A DNA stretch of 64,000 nucleotides, from contig NC_040020.1 in assembly GCF_000972845.2 (NCBI RefSeq), forward strand, positions 918,625 to 982,624. The letters are read 5' to 3'. This document shows positions 1 through 10,984 of this stretch, piece after piece. The position numbers were made by a program, and so were the translations under genes. Source of the stretch: Larimichthys crocea (Eukaryota; Chordata; Actinopteri; Sciaenidae). The notes under the pieces were generated by a model that worked only from the letters and a program-made list of their open reading frames with translations, made no database searches and had not been told where the DNA came from. The stretch's first letter is position 1. The number at the start of each line of letters is the position of its first letter.

Positions 1-196
1 TTTCAGACTCGAGGCCTCCTGAGTGGAGAGACGTTACCTGCTGATAGTCATCAGACACACAAAGACAGAAAACAGACGAAACAGACGAGGTCAGATAAAG
101 AAGAACGTCAGGGAGACACACACACACACACACAACTGATGTGAGCCAGGCACAACTAAACCTGACCTCAGGTGAATATGTAGCCGTGTGGTGTGA
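1..196. other. Intergenic DNA, no gene seen
   Basis: No coding signal or recognised element is visible apart from a short CA run near 116-136. It leads directly into the 42-bp minisatellite. Confidence 0.5.
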
Positions 197-880
197 GTCT
201 AAAACCTGGACATAGTCTCCGTGACGTCCCCGCAGACTGTCTAAAACCTGGACGTAGTCTCCGTGACGTCCCCGCAGACTGTCTAAAACCTGGACGTAAG
301 TCTCTGTGACGTCCCTCGAGACTGTCTAAAACCTGGACGTAGTCTCCGTGACGTCCACGCAGACTGTCTAAAACCTGGACGTAGTCTCGGTGACGTCCCC
401 ACGAGTGTCTAAAACCTGGACGTAGTCCTGTGACGTCCCCGCAGACTGTCTAAAAACCTGGACGTAGTCTCTCGTGGACTCCCCCAGACTGTCTAAAACC
501 TGGACGTAGTCTCGTGACGTCCCCCGCAGACTGCTAAAACCTGGACGTATCTCTGTGACGTCCCCGCAGACTGTCTAAAACCTGGACGTAGTCTCGTGAC
601 GTCCCCGCAGACTGTCTAAAACCTGGACGTAGTCCTGTGGACGTCCCCGCGACTGTCTAAAACCTGGACGTAGTCTCTGTGACGTCCCCGCAGACTGTCT
701 AAAACCTGGACGTAGTCTCTGTGACGTCCCCCGCGCAGACTGTCTAAACCTGGACGTAGTCCTCTGTGACGTCCACGCAGACTGTCTAAAACCTGGACGT
801 ATTCTCTGTGACGTCCTCGCAGACTGTCTAAAACCTGGACGTAGTCCTCGTGACGTCCCCCAGAGTCTAAAACTGGACGT
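197..880. repeat. 42-bp minisatellite, block 1 (about 17 units)
   Basis: This is a tandem array with a unit of about 42 bp. Each unit contains the words GTCTAAAACCTGGACGTAGT, then CTCCGTGACGTCCCCGCAGA. The GACGTC/TGACGTC core looks like a cAMP-response-element half palindrome, but nothing shows that it is functional. Many units differ by single-base insertions or deletions, and some of that variation may be consensus error. The same unit recurs at 2411-2750, at 21731-21782 and around 26402-26783, where blocks in the two inverted arms have opposite orientation. Apparent open frames through the array (for example 575-961 minus) are translations of the repeat and not genes. Confidence 0.93.
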
Positions 881-1299
881 GGTGCGTACCCTTCTATATG
901 TCTTATGAAGGCAGCAACAGGTCTCTGTGACCCTGGACACCACAGTGGGATAGACTGGCACCTACGTTGTCCCAACCAAAGACAAACAAACTAATACTGC
1001 TGAGGACCTCAAGGCCCACACGGGACCTCGACAGGACTCAACATACCGAGAAAACAGAACTCTATGAACTTTCTGGCGGTTGCGCTAATTTCGTAACGGT
1101 AGCGTTCAGTACAGCCCATGAAGCCAGCTCGGCGTCTGTCTTTCAGGCCTTTTATTTCACCAAGCCTCACCAACCACTAAAAGTCAGTCCCACATTTACT
1201 CTGTCCGGGCTTCTTGCTCGCTCCTCTCCTCTTTTCTCTTCTTAGCTTCCTCCGTCAGCGTCTCTTCACTCTTCTCCTCTGCCATCATGTCCATAGAAG
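881..1299. other. Intergenic DNA outside the left inverted arm
   Basis: No gene or element is recognised. Short open frames here have no family resemblance. This stretch has no partner on the right, because the right arm runs into the assembly gap at 27990. Confidence 0.4.
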
Positions 1300-1913
1300 C
1301 TGCTGAGCCTGGTTACCTCCTCTCTTCTCTCCTGGTCGTCCATAACGCCTGTTGGTACAAACACGTTCGTCTAGCTACGCACTGGCAACACAGCAGCTAC
1401 AGCGGTCAGCAGTTTTACTTCACTGTCCACATAAACTCTGTAAATCACAGAGAGTTGAGGCGGAGCAGCCGGAGGACATCAGAGGGAAAACCAGAAACAT
1501 TTCCTCCATAAAAATGATCCAGTTTCACCAGAATCATGAAATAGTTGCTGCTGTGTGACTAGTGCCGTAAAGCGTTAGTACTTCTCCCGACCCGAGCCCA
1601 AAGTTAAATAGTGTGAGACAGACGTACGAATGACAGAGACACCGTTCAGCTGATCACAGGTCAGTGTGGGTCACCTGATCAACAGAGGTCAGCACTTTTA
1701 ATAAGATTTTGAAAGCAGTAATTATACTGTGTGTGTCACCACGAGTAATAAAAACACACTGAGCTGACTGAAGTGAATTTTTCTTCTTTCTGTGAGAACG
1801 AAGACGAAACAGTAACTGATCGGAGACAGACAGACGGACATCAGGAGTCAGTTCACAGCCTCCTTCTGTCTGTTTGACCACCGTCAGTCTGAATGCTGCC
1901 ATCTGTCAATGCC

Positions 1914-1916
<3 letters not shown>

Positions 1917-1949
<33 letters not shown>
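1917..1949. repeat. GT microsatellite
   Basis: This is a pure GT run of about 16 dinucleotides. The partner region in the right arm (27260-27320) is an interrupted CA tract with extra C residues. Confidence 0.95.
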
Positions 1950-1950
<1 letters not shown>

Positions 1951-2332
1951 ACACTAGCTGCATGCCTAAGCAGACCTGTCTGAAGCCTGAATGGGCCTGT
2001 AAGTCTCCATTCTGCCTCTGATTGACAGCAAGAGCAACAGGAATGTATTTAGCTCCGCTGTGATGAACGAGCTGATGTACATGTGAACCATTTAATAAGC
2101 CCCGCCCTCTTTGGCAGCCATATTGTAGCGTCCTGATCTGATCTGTTTCATCACCTCCAGTAACTTTTGTTTGTTTTACGTTTACCTGCAGACAGGTGAA
2201 CCCTGTATTGTCTTCCTGACCTCCTTCGTGACCTCACAGGAAGACAGGTGATCCGTCTACCTGTGCAGGATGTTTGGACTGCTGGTGTCTGAGTGCGAGA
2301 AAGCTTTTGTTGTCAAGAGGTGCTGCTGGATG

Positions 2333-2334
<2 letters not shown>

Positions 2335-2390
<56 letters not shown>
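2335..2390. repeat. CA microsatellite
   Basis: This is an uninterrupted CA tract of about 27 dinucleotides directly before the second minisatellite block. It pairs with an interrupted GT tract at 26801-26876 in the right arm. Confidence 0.95.
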
Positions 2391-2410
2391 CTCCTGTTCT
2401 GGCACAACAG

Positions 2411-2750
2411 AACTACGTCAGGTTTTAGACAGTCTGCGGGGACGTCACAGAGACTACGTCAGGTTTTAGACAGTCTGCGGGGATGTCACGGAGACTACGT
2501 CCAGGTTTTAGACAGTCTGCGGGGACGTCACGGAGACTACGTCCAGGTTTTAGACAGTCTGCCGGGGACGTCACGGAGACTACGTCCAGGTTTTAGACAC
2601 TCTGCGGGGACGTCACGGAGACTACGTCCAGGTTTTAGACAGTCTGCGGGGACGTCACGGAGACTACGTCCAGGTTTTAGACAGTCTGCGGGAAGCGTCA
2701 CGGAGACTACGTCCAGGTTTTAGACAGTCTGCGGGAAGCGTCACGGAGAT
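2411..2750. repeat. 42-bp minisatellite, block 2 (about 8 units)
   Basis: This has the same unit as the block at 197-880 but in reverse orientation (GACGTCACGGAGACTACGTC core). An isolated partial unit follows the hAT fragment at about 2850-2890. Confidence 0.92.
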
Positions 2751-2754
2751 TAGA

Positions 2755-2846
2755 CCAGGGGTGGGCAAACTTTTGGACTTGCGGGCCACATTGGGGTCTA
2801 AAATTTGACAGAGGGGCCGGGCCAAGACCTCATAGCCCCCCCCCGG
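2755..2846 (+). mobile_element. hAT-like MITE end (fragment)
   Basis: The fragment starts with CAGGGGTGGGCAAACTTTTG and continues through a GCGGGCCACATT block and GGGGCCGGGCC. This is the terminal sequence of a very common vertebrate hAT non-autonomous family. Only one end is present, embedded in the minisatellite. The right-arm copy is at about 26441-26530. The family assignment rests on the recognised terminal sequence. Confidence 0.7.
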
Positions 2847-2989
2847 ACCTGGACGTAGTCTCCAGGACGTCACGGAGACTACGTCCGGGTTTTATTTGTA
2901 CAGTGTGGTATTAGTACTTTTACTGTAGTAAAGGATCTGAATCCTGACGGCATCCTTCCAAAACTCACAAACACACTGAACCTCCTCGA

Positions 2990-3125
2990 TGTTTTGTTTT
3001 CCTCCGTCTGCTCCGTCACTCTAAATGGAGACTGAACAAAATGAAACACTTTCTGTTTCAGGTTCCTGCCCTGTTCTTCTGCAGCTGGATCACATGATCA
3101 GTGTTGTTCCTCCTTTCTGTGTGTG
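2990..3125 (+). repeat. About 130-bp segment with an inverted second copy at 8655-8775
   Basis: The segment from CCTCCGTCTGCTCCGTCACT to GTTGTTCCTCCTTTCTGTG reappears in reverse complement at about 8655-8775 with only a few differences. The matching place in the right inverted arm (about 26160-26280) has unrelated sequence instead. Confidence 0.75.
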
Positions 3126-3192
3126 TGTGTGTGTGTGTTTGTGTGTGTGTGTCCATCTGCCTGTCTTAGACAAACTGTAAGGAAAGTGCTTT

Positions 3193-3231
<39 letters not shown>

Positions 3232-3334
3232 AGCTTTTCTGAATAGAAGAAGGTTTTCTTTAATGAGAGTGAAATTTAAATCCTGGACATTGTGCTGCTT
3301 TTAGACCACAGCCAAGACGGGCAGGTTTTCCTTC

Positions 3335-3335
<1 letters not shown>

Positions 3336-3394
<59 letters not shown>
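3336..3394. repeat. CA microsatellite
   Basis: This is a long uninterrupted CA tract. Neighbouring shorter GT/CA tracts lie at 3118-3152 and 3196-3230. The right-arm counterpart is an interrupted GT tract at 25931-25996. Confidence 0.95.
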
Positions 3395-3396
<2 letters not shown>

Positions 3397-3639
3397 GATG
3401 TAATGGTTTTGCCAGAGCTGAAACATGTCTGGTATCGAGGCCGATCACCTGCTGTGAGGTAAAATGGATTTGAATTAGTTTTAGTGTTTCGCTTTAACAG
3501 GAGTTTACACTCAAATAGAAACACTGAAACTTCACTGACACTTCTTGTGTTTGGGACCCCAAAGCCTGACGAGCCACACAGATGAATAAAGTAGAACGGA
3601 ATTCATTATTTTCTCTTATATTATGATCCAAAGACTTCA

Positions 3640-4510
3640 CCGAACCTACACAGCTCCCTAAAGAAATATTTAAACCCTTTAAAAACTTCCAGGAGGCTCT
3701 TTAAGAACCACTCTTCTTCAAGGAGGACACCAAAACATTCTCAAGAACCACTGGAAACTCTTTGAGTTCTCCAGGAACCTCTTGAAGAACCTACAGACCT
3801 CCCTATAGAAATGTTCAAGAAATGTTTAAAATCCTTCAAAAACTACATAAATCTCTTCAAGTAGTCGAGCCTCCTCTGTGGAAAATGCTTAAGAACCACT
3901 AAAACCTCCTCAAGGACATCTAAAACCTTCAACTCTTCGACTCAAAGAACAAACCTAGAAACCATCCATCCATCCATTATCTGAAACTGCTTATCCTCAT
4001 CAGGGTCACCGTGGCACTGGAGGCTATCTCAACCTAAAAGAAATATTCAAACCTTTAAAACCTCCAGGAATCTTAAGCCTTCTCTGTGGAACATCTTGAC
4101 AAAACAATGGCACCTGAAACCTTCTCAAGAACCACTGGAACCTCTTAGAGTGCTCCAGGAACTTCTTGACAAACCTCTGACCTCCATATAGAAACATTCA
4201 AACCTTTTGAAAATCTTTCAAAGCCTCCAGGAATCTCGTTAAGTAGTTGAGCCTCCTCTGTGGAGAATGCTTAATAACCACTAAAACCTTCTCAAGACCC
4301 ACTGGAACCTCTTTGAGTGCTCCAGGAACTTCATGAAGAACCTACGAATATTTCTAAAGATGTTTTAAAACCTCTAAATTCCTTTTTTATAGGTTTTCCA
4401 TCTTCTGTACCAGCTGAGCCTCCTGTACCCACGAAAACCTCTTGAAGAACACTCGGAACCTTCTGAAGAACTTTAAGCTTTAGCTCTAAGAACCTGCTGA
4501 CATTCCCAAA
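3640..4510. repeat. Degenerate tandem repeat with an embedded LINE-like tail
   Basis: A roughly 390-bp unit is repeated imperfectly. For example, the block with CCACTGGAAACTCTTTGAGT at about 3750 recurs near 4133, and the block with GCCTCCTCTGTGGA at 3870 recurs near 4250. At 3963-4032 it contains ATCCATCCATCCATTATCTG plus a sequence resembling the 3' part of a widespread fish interspersed repeat. There is no coding potential. The mirror copy is at about 24780-25700. Confidence 0.65.
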
Positions 4511-4855
4511 CTAACTTTTAAATCAAGAACCCCTGGAACTGAGAAGTAATACTAGTAGTAATGCTCCTCAAAGGTTTCATGGCTCTTTTCTTACTTCCAG
4601 CCCCTTTCTGTCTGAATCACTGGCACCAGAGAGTAGAACTTAATCTCTTCAGACCGCCTTAACCACCATATGAACAACATGACGTGCGCGCGCGTCTCAG
4701 GGGCGCGCGTGACAGATAAACAGAAGCACAGACAGGTGCTCCGCTTCTCACGAGTCCCGTGCACGCGCTCACGCACGCACGCGCACACACAATGTGAGCT
4801 GCTGTTTATTTACTATGTGCAAAGTAAGAGCAACAGGTTGGTAAATACTACTACT

Positions 4856-4856
4856 G

Positions 4857-4896
<40 letters not shown>

Positions 4897-4909
4897 TAAT
4901 AATAATAAT
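4856..4909. repeat. TAA trinucleotide microsatellite
   Basis: About 17 TAA units lie in the presumed first intron of the lgr-like exon on the minus strand. In the right arm the matching tract is much longer and interrupted (24327-24482). Confidence 0.95.
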
Positions 4910-4930
4910 GAACCCTGCGTGTTGACTTAC

Positions 4931-5208
4931 AGGTAAGATGTAAACACGCTCAGGTTGCTCGGTATCTCCCGGAGCCCCAGGTCTGAGCAGTCCACCCGGT
5001 GCAGCAGCCCGTCCACCTCGCACCGGCAGCGGCTAGGGCAGCCAGCTCGCCCCGCTTCTCGGTCCCTTTCCTCGGAGCTCTCCACTCTGGCCACCGCGGA
5101 GCTGTTCACCGCAGCCGCCGCCGTCCTCTCCACCACCGCGACCACGGAGCTCCTTAACCCGACAGAGAGCATTGCAAATGCGGCCAACAAAGCCACAAAC
5201 TCCGGCAT
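4931..5208 (-). CDS. lgr5: LGR5-like receptor, first coding exon only (left copy)
   Basis: This is one exon of 278 coding bases (93 residues, the last codon split). The chosen ATG at 5208 opens a hydrophobic signal-peptide-like stretch (MPEFVALLAAFAMLSVGL). An Ala/Val/Ser-rich spacer follows, then an N-terminal LRR cap with the cysteine pattern CPSRCRC and the run VDCSDLGLREIPSNLSVFTS typical of LGR4/5/6 R-spondin receptors, closest to LGR5 from memory. The exon ends with a clean GTAAGT donor at 4930, in the phase expected before the conserved DLSMNN segment. No further exon is present, so this is one isolated exon of a large-intron gene or a partial duplicate. Unlike the right copy, its frame is intact. 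Members of this family are plasma-membrane receptors that potentiate Wnt signalling. Confidence 0.72.
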
Positions 5209-5442
5209 GTCCTCTGCTGTTTGTCCCCGCAGGCTGAAAGTTTCCAGCAAGATGAAAAATCTAAACAAAAAGTTGCAGCTGCCTCGGATCCGGATCACGT
5301 TGTGTTTGTGGTTTTAGTCACTGCAGCCCGACTGGAAACGGTTCATGCTCCAAACACGCTCCATGTGGACCGAGAGGAATTTAAAGTTCAGGTTGTTTTG
5401 AGCTGAAGTCTGAAGTTTGGTCGGTTTCCAGGCTGCACGCGT

Positions 5443-5443
5443 G

Positions 5444-5501
<58 letters not shown>

Positions 5502-5550
5502 CACTGTGTGTGTGTGTGAGACACTGTGTGTGTGTGTGAGACACTGTGTG
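5443..5550. repeat. GT microsatellite with ACACTGTG interruptions
   Basis: A long GT run is followed by two units of GAGACACTGTGTGTGTGTGT. It lies just upstream of the lgr-like exon. The right-arm counterpart at about 23746-23796 is shorter. Confidence 0.95.
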
Positions 5551-5602
5551 TGAGTCCCTCCACTCAAACTACATCAGCGTGTCAGCCCCGCTTACTTTTA
5601 TA

Positions 5603-5672
5603 TCGTCTGTCTGTCTGTACCTGTCTGTCTGTACCTGTCTGTCTGTACCTGTCTGTCTGTACCTGTCTGTCG
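5603..5672. repeat. CTGT tetranucleotide repeat
   Basis: The tract is made of CTGTCTGTCTGTAC blocks repeated four to five times. The right-arm mirror is at 23641-23695. Confidence 0.93.
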
Positions 5673-5972
5673 CATGAACAGCAGAAATGTGAAACACTGA
5701 ATGAATTCTTAAAACTTGAACAAACAGACAAGAAACAAGTGAATAAATTCATAATTGTAATCACACAAATCAAACATTTTATAAATATATAAATATAAAT
5801 AAATAAATTCAACTTCCTGATATTATAAATAACATTTGCGGCTGTTTTAATTGTAATTAGAAAAGGTAAAAATTACAAATAAAAGTCCTGAATTCAAGTT
5901 CAACTCAACTTTGTTTCATCAAATCTGAAACCTTTGATTAACATCTCACACTGCACTGTCTATAAAAACTAA

Positions 5973-8110
5973 TAGTTCTAAAGAGGTTCAACGACCAGCC
6001 TCCCCAGCTTCATGAAGAACTTTCACTGTCAGCCCTCCGTCCGCTCCTTGTTGTACTCGTCTCATGTCCTTCACGTACTTTTCTTCTTACTCTTTGTGTC
6101 TGAACCAGAGAAGTCGTGAACGTACAGTTCAGTAGGGTCTTGGGCAGCTCTCCGCTATGGTCTGGGGTATTAAAAAGTGGTCCAGAACTGTCGCAGTGAT
6201 CCAGCAGAAGACTGGGATCAGACACATGATGTTAGAGGCCCTGGAGGTCCTTGATGTGTGAGATGATTCTTGTGGGGAAAGATCCTTCATCACTGACTCT
6301 TCCCTCCTGAAGTATCCTCCCCTTTGAGCGTCAGTGAAGCCTCGTACTTCTGTTACCTGTCAACACATGAAGGAGGCTTCTGATTTGGCTCGCTGCAGGT
6401 CTGGAATGAACCAGATGAGAGCGAGGGAAAGCAGATTTCCCCTTGATGAGGCTTGTCAACAGCACGCGACTGATGACTCCTGTGTGACATCCGAACGAAG
6501 CCTTTGTTGTCTGAAATCCAGTGCAAGTCTGCTTTCATCAGGCCGTCCAAGATGAGCGAGTTACATGAAGCAGCTCTCTGCTGTGACCTTCTGTAATGTT
6601 GGATGGGAAAAACTGGGCGCAGCGTGAGGAAGACTGAACCGCTCATCTTTGATCAAGTTCAGCTCCTCTGAACGAGAAGCCGAACCACCAAATGACTCTC
6701 TGGTTCTCCGAGCCCTTCTGCCCAGTCCAGAGTGAACTTCAGCATGAGAAGGTTTTTCCAACGCAGCGAACCCGTTGGTCAGAGCGACTACTAGAGGTCG
6801 AGTATTGAGCTCCGGAAGGTATAAGAGCTTTAAGCTGTCGTGGCATTTGATGGGGAGCTGTCATGGGGGTCTCCTTCTCTGGAAGCTGTCTCAAGCTGCC
6901 TCACCTCTGTGGGTATGATCTTCCCTTCTGTCTCCTCTAGTTATGTAGAGCTCAGTGTAGATCTGTTGAGGAGCGGTTCCACCTTCCTGTTTTCATCACG
7001 TCCTTTCAGTCACCGTTCACCATCTGAGTCCTTTCAGGGACTGTCTTATGTAGCATTAAAACCTCCTGCAGACACCACATCACTTATAATACAGAGAAAA
7101 AACAAGTTTGCGACTAAACAAAGATCCATGTGACAATCAGCTGAATATTTCGCAATCACAAGCGACCCCCCACAATCAACCACACCTTTCTTAACTTTAT
7201 AGAGACGTAACCTATGTTTAGGAAAGTCCAGTTCCTGTTGCACATCCTCCAGACTACACGACTCCCACACCCCAAACCCCCATAGCTGAATGTTTTCCTG
7301 TCCTGGATCGCAGCGCCACTGGTGGGACAGGAGACCAGATCAGGTTTCTACTCCGTCGAGTTCTCGCGTCCGCACAAGATAATTCAGAGGACAGATGAAA
7401 AGATGATCCACATGCTCAGCCTGAAAAACTCACAAACTAACTGCGCACTCTGAGCAGCCGTTCAGCTTGTTTCATGAAGCTCATGGACTTTACTTATGTC
7501 ATAACAGTATAGTATTGGTTGGAAACTAGCAATTGACGGTTAAAGAGTTATTGAAGATCTCTGAAAGAAATGTAGAGGGAGGAAAGAGTGATGAGTAAAA
7601 GGCCAGGAGGTATCGAACGCTGCTGTTGTATAAGGTGAATGCGACGAGTTCTTACTTTGGGGAGCCCATGGGTGAGTAGGCGTTGGTGCTGAGTGTGGTT
7701 CTATCGTTGCGCAGGTCCACGTGGGCTGGATCTTTATCCACACTGGGGACAGGAGTGGTCTCTGATGAAGCAGGACTCGTTGCTGGGTCCCAAGTCTGAT
7801 TGGTGCTTGCAGTGTCTGCAGAACCCAGTGTCCACCAGGTGGTAGATACGGATCCTTCAGGACGTCCGGACGACCAAGTCTACACACGCATGGACGGCTG
7901 CTCCTCCACAGGTCTACAGTCTGAACTCCGCTGCCTCTCTCGGTGAAGGGACATTTCTTTATTCACTCAGATGATTTGTTGACTGTTGGTGACACAGCTC
8001 CCGCTTTGGGAACGACACTGTCTGGCAGCTCAGATTGTTCACACCGTAAACGTGTCGTTACTTTTTGTTTGAATCAGCTTTCGTGTCTGTGATGAAGATG
8101 ATTTGCTTTT
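5973..8110 (-). pseudogene. Truncated NLR-C (NACHT) family pseudogene
   Basis: Read on the minus strand from the high coordinate, it shows an N-terminal stretch (about 7930-8110) matching 10083-10300 of the plus-strand copy. A RING-like zinc-finger remnant with PDVLKDP and HQRPLLSPVW follows (about 7690-7890). Next come a FISNA remnant (about 6790-7070), NACHT pieces (SEELNLIKDERFSL at 6561-6680, LILDGLM where the Walker B motif LLIFDGLDE is expected, near 6550) and a winged-helix-like piece (SDPSLLLDH, GELPKTL, near 6010-6225). Stops and frameshifts separate every piece. Homology to the plus-strand copy runs to about 12225 there and ends here at 5972, exactly where the lgr inverted arm begins. 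LRR and B30.2 exons are absent. The two NLR copies look clearly diverged, unlike the outer arms. Confidence 0.8.
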
Positions 8111-9050
8111 CATGAACATTCATTAACATCTTGTCCGGTCTGTCTGTCTCATTACACCTTCAGTCCCTCATCTGTAGTCGTTAATACCTCTTTGCGCACT
8201 TTGTTCGTTCGATGTCGCTGTGTGCTGCCTCCTCTTCCTGTTGCCGGTCAGGTTCCGTCATGTGTGTGTAGCACGCTGTGTCTCTTACTTTTTGTCACTA
8301 CAGTAGGGTCTGTCCAAGATATGTTATCACTGATCGTCTGCTGGACGGCTGATTACTTTGGCCCAGTCATCTTCATAGATCCTGACCATGTAGCCAGTTG
8401 AGAAATTAGCAGATCGTAACTCTCGGTTCACTCCTGCTCTTCCTCGTTGTGGTGGCCGTGAACTCTGCTTTGAGAAGGCAGGGCGCAACCTCGTGCTATT
8501 TATTAAATATCAGCCGTTACTTCATGTGTCCTCTTCTCGATCCATTAATATCTCTGTATCTGACATGTTAAAGTCATTTCCTCGATCAGCCACTTCCAAG
8601 GCACACACACACACACATCACATTCACACCACTCTATCAACTAACACACACACACAGAAGGAGGAACAACACTGATCAGTGATCCAGCTGCAGAAGAAAA
8701 GGGCGGGAACCTGAAACTAGAACGTGTTTCAATTTTGTTCAGTCTCATTTTAGAGTGGACGGAGCAGACGGAGGAAAAACTTGACGCTGATGCAGGGTGA
8801 GTGTTTTTAGGATTATTATTATTTTACTGTCAACAGTCTATGAGTCAGTTTTCTCTCTGTTGGACTGTAGAGGAAAGAAAGTTTGAATGAAACTCAACAG
8901 TTGATTCATCTGTGGACACAAAGTCTTTGATTGCTGAATAATCACCATTGAAACCTGCTGAACCCGAGAAAAAAAGAAAAGAATGAAAGAAGTGACAGGT
9001 GGAGATAATAACTGGTTTATTTAATATATACTGTGTGTTGTGGTGGTGTC
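8111..9050. other. Spacer between the two opposed NLR pseudogenes
   Basis: No gene is recognised. It contains short CA runs (8602-8665), the 130-bp segment shared with 2990-3125, and otherwise unassigned sequence. Confidence 0.5.
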
Positions 9051-9129
9051 GGTGTGTGTGTTGTGTGTGTGTGTGTTGTGTGTGATGTGTTTTCTGTGTG
9101 TGTGTGTGTCCGTTTGGTGTCTGTCTGTG

Positions 9130-9168
<39 letters not shown>
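9051..9168. repeat. Interrupted GT microsatellite
   Basis: GT runs are broken by TTGTG and TCCGTTTGGTG words. It lies near the midpoint between the two opposed NLR pseudogenes. Confidence 0.93.
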
Positions 9169-9169
<1 letters not shown>

Positions 9170-10317
9170 ATCAGTTCCGGTGTTATTTATTCCTAATTTT
9201 GCGTAGGCATTGGACCTCACAGTGAAGATTTCCTGGCACTGGAAAAGGCGTGTGTTTTTGTATCATCACGCATCCCACACATTACCACACTTGTACTTAC
9301 TTACATGTTCTACGACTTGTTCGTTGCTCCTGTCATTAAGTCGTATCAGTGTTCATGTTTACACTTTCAGGACATGCTGAAGCGCACAAGAATGAATGTT
9401 GGTGTGGAGGGGAAGGAGGCGGACAGAGAGAGGCTTCTCTAGGATCCAGCGTTGTCTCATGAGGACCTAGTGACTCGGTCTCAAAGGATCAGGTCCTCCA
9501 AGTACTTCAGTGATTGTAACCTAGAGACCCTCTAGTCTGCTACATTCAAAGTGTCTGAGGGTGAGCCACAGTTTTCCAGAGAGCATGTAAGAGTGCGCAG
9601 GGTTGCAGTCTTTTTATGCTATGTTAGTTTATAACTGACCTGGTTGAGGACGTACTATATGTCGGGACGTATGTCTTTGGCCTGGAATATGGGAATATGA
9701 CCATGACATACATCCTGTATTATGACACGTAAACAATAAACTAAAAATTATGGACAGCAGTTTTGTGTCTTTTAGAGCTTCCTCTAAATGACTTTTCATC
9801 AGAGAATTTATCAAAACGATTTCATGTGGTATAATAAAAAACATGTTGGTGTTTGAGAGTTCAGTCCAACAGACGGAGAAGCAGAGTCTCGTAGGATCCA
9901 GCTGTTGTCTATGAAGAGTTGACTTGTCCAAAGATCATCCTCCAGGCTTCCGTGCTGAACCTGGACCCTCAGCCACAAAGTAAGAGACCGCTTTGTTTAC
10001 GTAAATGCCCTGATGAAGATGATGCCATTGCTGATGTGAGACAACGTGCTCAAAGATTTATATTGATGATGACTGACTGTTTATGAAGACAGACAGACAG
10101 GAAAAGCTGTTAATGAATTTCATGAAATCAAATCATCTCATCACAGGACTGAAAGCTGAATTCAAATCCAGAAAAGTACGCCCACTTTACTGTGTGACCC
10201 ATCTGAGCTTCCAGACAGTGTTCGTCCAAATCGGATCTGTGTCACCAACAGTAACAAAATCATCTGAGTGATAAAGAAATGTCTCACAGGAGGAGCGGAA
10301 GAGGAGTCATGTTCCTG

Positions 10318-10535
10318 TGGGGAGGAGGAGGCAGCCGTTCCTTGCTGTGTTTGGGTGTCAGGACGTCCTGAAGGATCGGGTCTCTACCAGCTGTGGAACT
10401 GGTTCTGCAGGAACTGCATCACCTCATAGGGACCACGTCTGCTTCATCAGAGACTCCTCCTGTCCCCCGTGTGAAGAAAGATCCAGAAACCAGGACGTGG
10501 GACTGCAGATAGCCATCAGAACCGCACTGTCCAAC
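10318..10535 (+). pseudogene. RING-like zinc-finger exon of the NLR pseudogene
   Basis: The translation contains CQDVLKDRVSTSCGTGS and later DSSCPPCEERSR, matching the CQDVLKDPVSTSCGHWFC...CPQCGERSR finger of fish NLR-C and related proteins. The HWFC part is damaged. A GTAAGA donor follows at 10536. Confidence 0.75.
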
Positions 10536-10984
10536 GTAAGACGTCCATCTTTACAATTTGACTGCTTGCATTTAATCACATTACGTATTCAAGAGACTTT
10601 CAAAATTTGTTGGCATTCAAACCCCAAAAAAACTGAAGACATCATCAAAGTCATGAACACTTCATGAAACAAGCTGAACGGCTTCAAGCTGCTGCAGTTA
10701 GTTAGTTTGTGAGTTTTCAGGGCCTGAACATGTGGACAGTTTCTGCTGTCCTGATGTCATGTGAGGAGATCGTTCCACCATTGTGGATCCGGGACCAGCA
10801 ACAGCAGGATGCTGTTGAGCGGTGGATAGCTGGTGTGTTCAACCAGACACTGGGACTTTCTAAAACATTTACTTCTCTATAAAATAAATTATAATATTGA
10901 TTGTTTTGTTGTGAGCGGACAATAATCAGCTGAATTGTCACATTTTCTTGTTTAGTCTCAAACTTGTTGTTTCTCTGTTTTAGT

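Larger units (their letters stand above)
1300..5972 (+). repeat. Left arm of a 4.6-kb inverted repeat
   Basis: The arm is repeated in reverse complement at about 23343-27989. Order and content match throughout. Matching pairs are 1330-1380 with 27895-27960, 1640-1690 with 27535-27590, 1960-2100 with 27120-27250, the minisatellite 2411-2750 with 26530-26783, 3240-3330 with 26020-26095, the degenerate repeat 3640-4510 with 24780-25700, the lgr exon 4931-5208 with 24030-24305, and 5880-5970 with 23345-23430. The arms are very similar and differ mostly by single-base indels and microsatellite length. Homology stops at about 5972 and 23343. It may be a recent inverted duplication or an assembly foldback. 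Confidence 0.88.

Noticed and set aside
575..975. Overlapping minus-strand open frames of 119-128 codons
   Set aside because: They are translations of the 42-bp minisatellite, with the same residues repeated in every unit and no start context or splice partner.
2274..2723. Open frame of 149 codons with HTHTHT then repeated RQSAGTSQRL
   Set aside because: It is a CA microsatellite followed by minisatellite translation and has no protein family.
4591..4936. Coding frames on both strands next to the TAA tract
   Set aside because: They run through microsatellites and a CGCG-rich stretch in the presumed lgr intron, with no family match.
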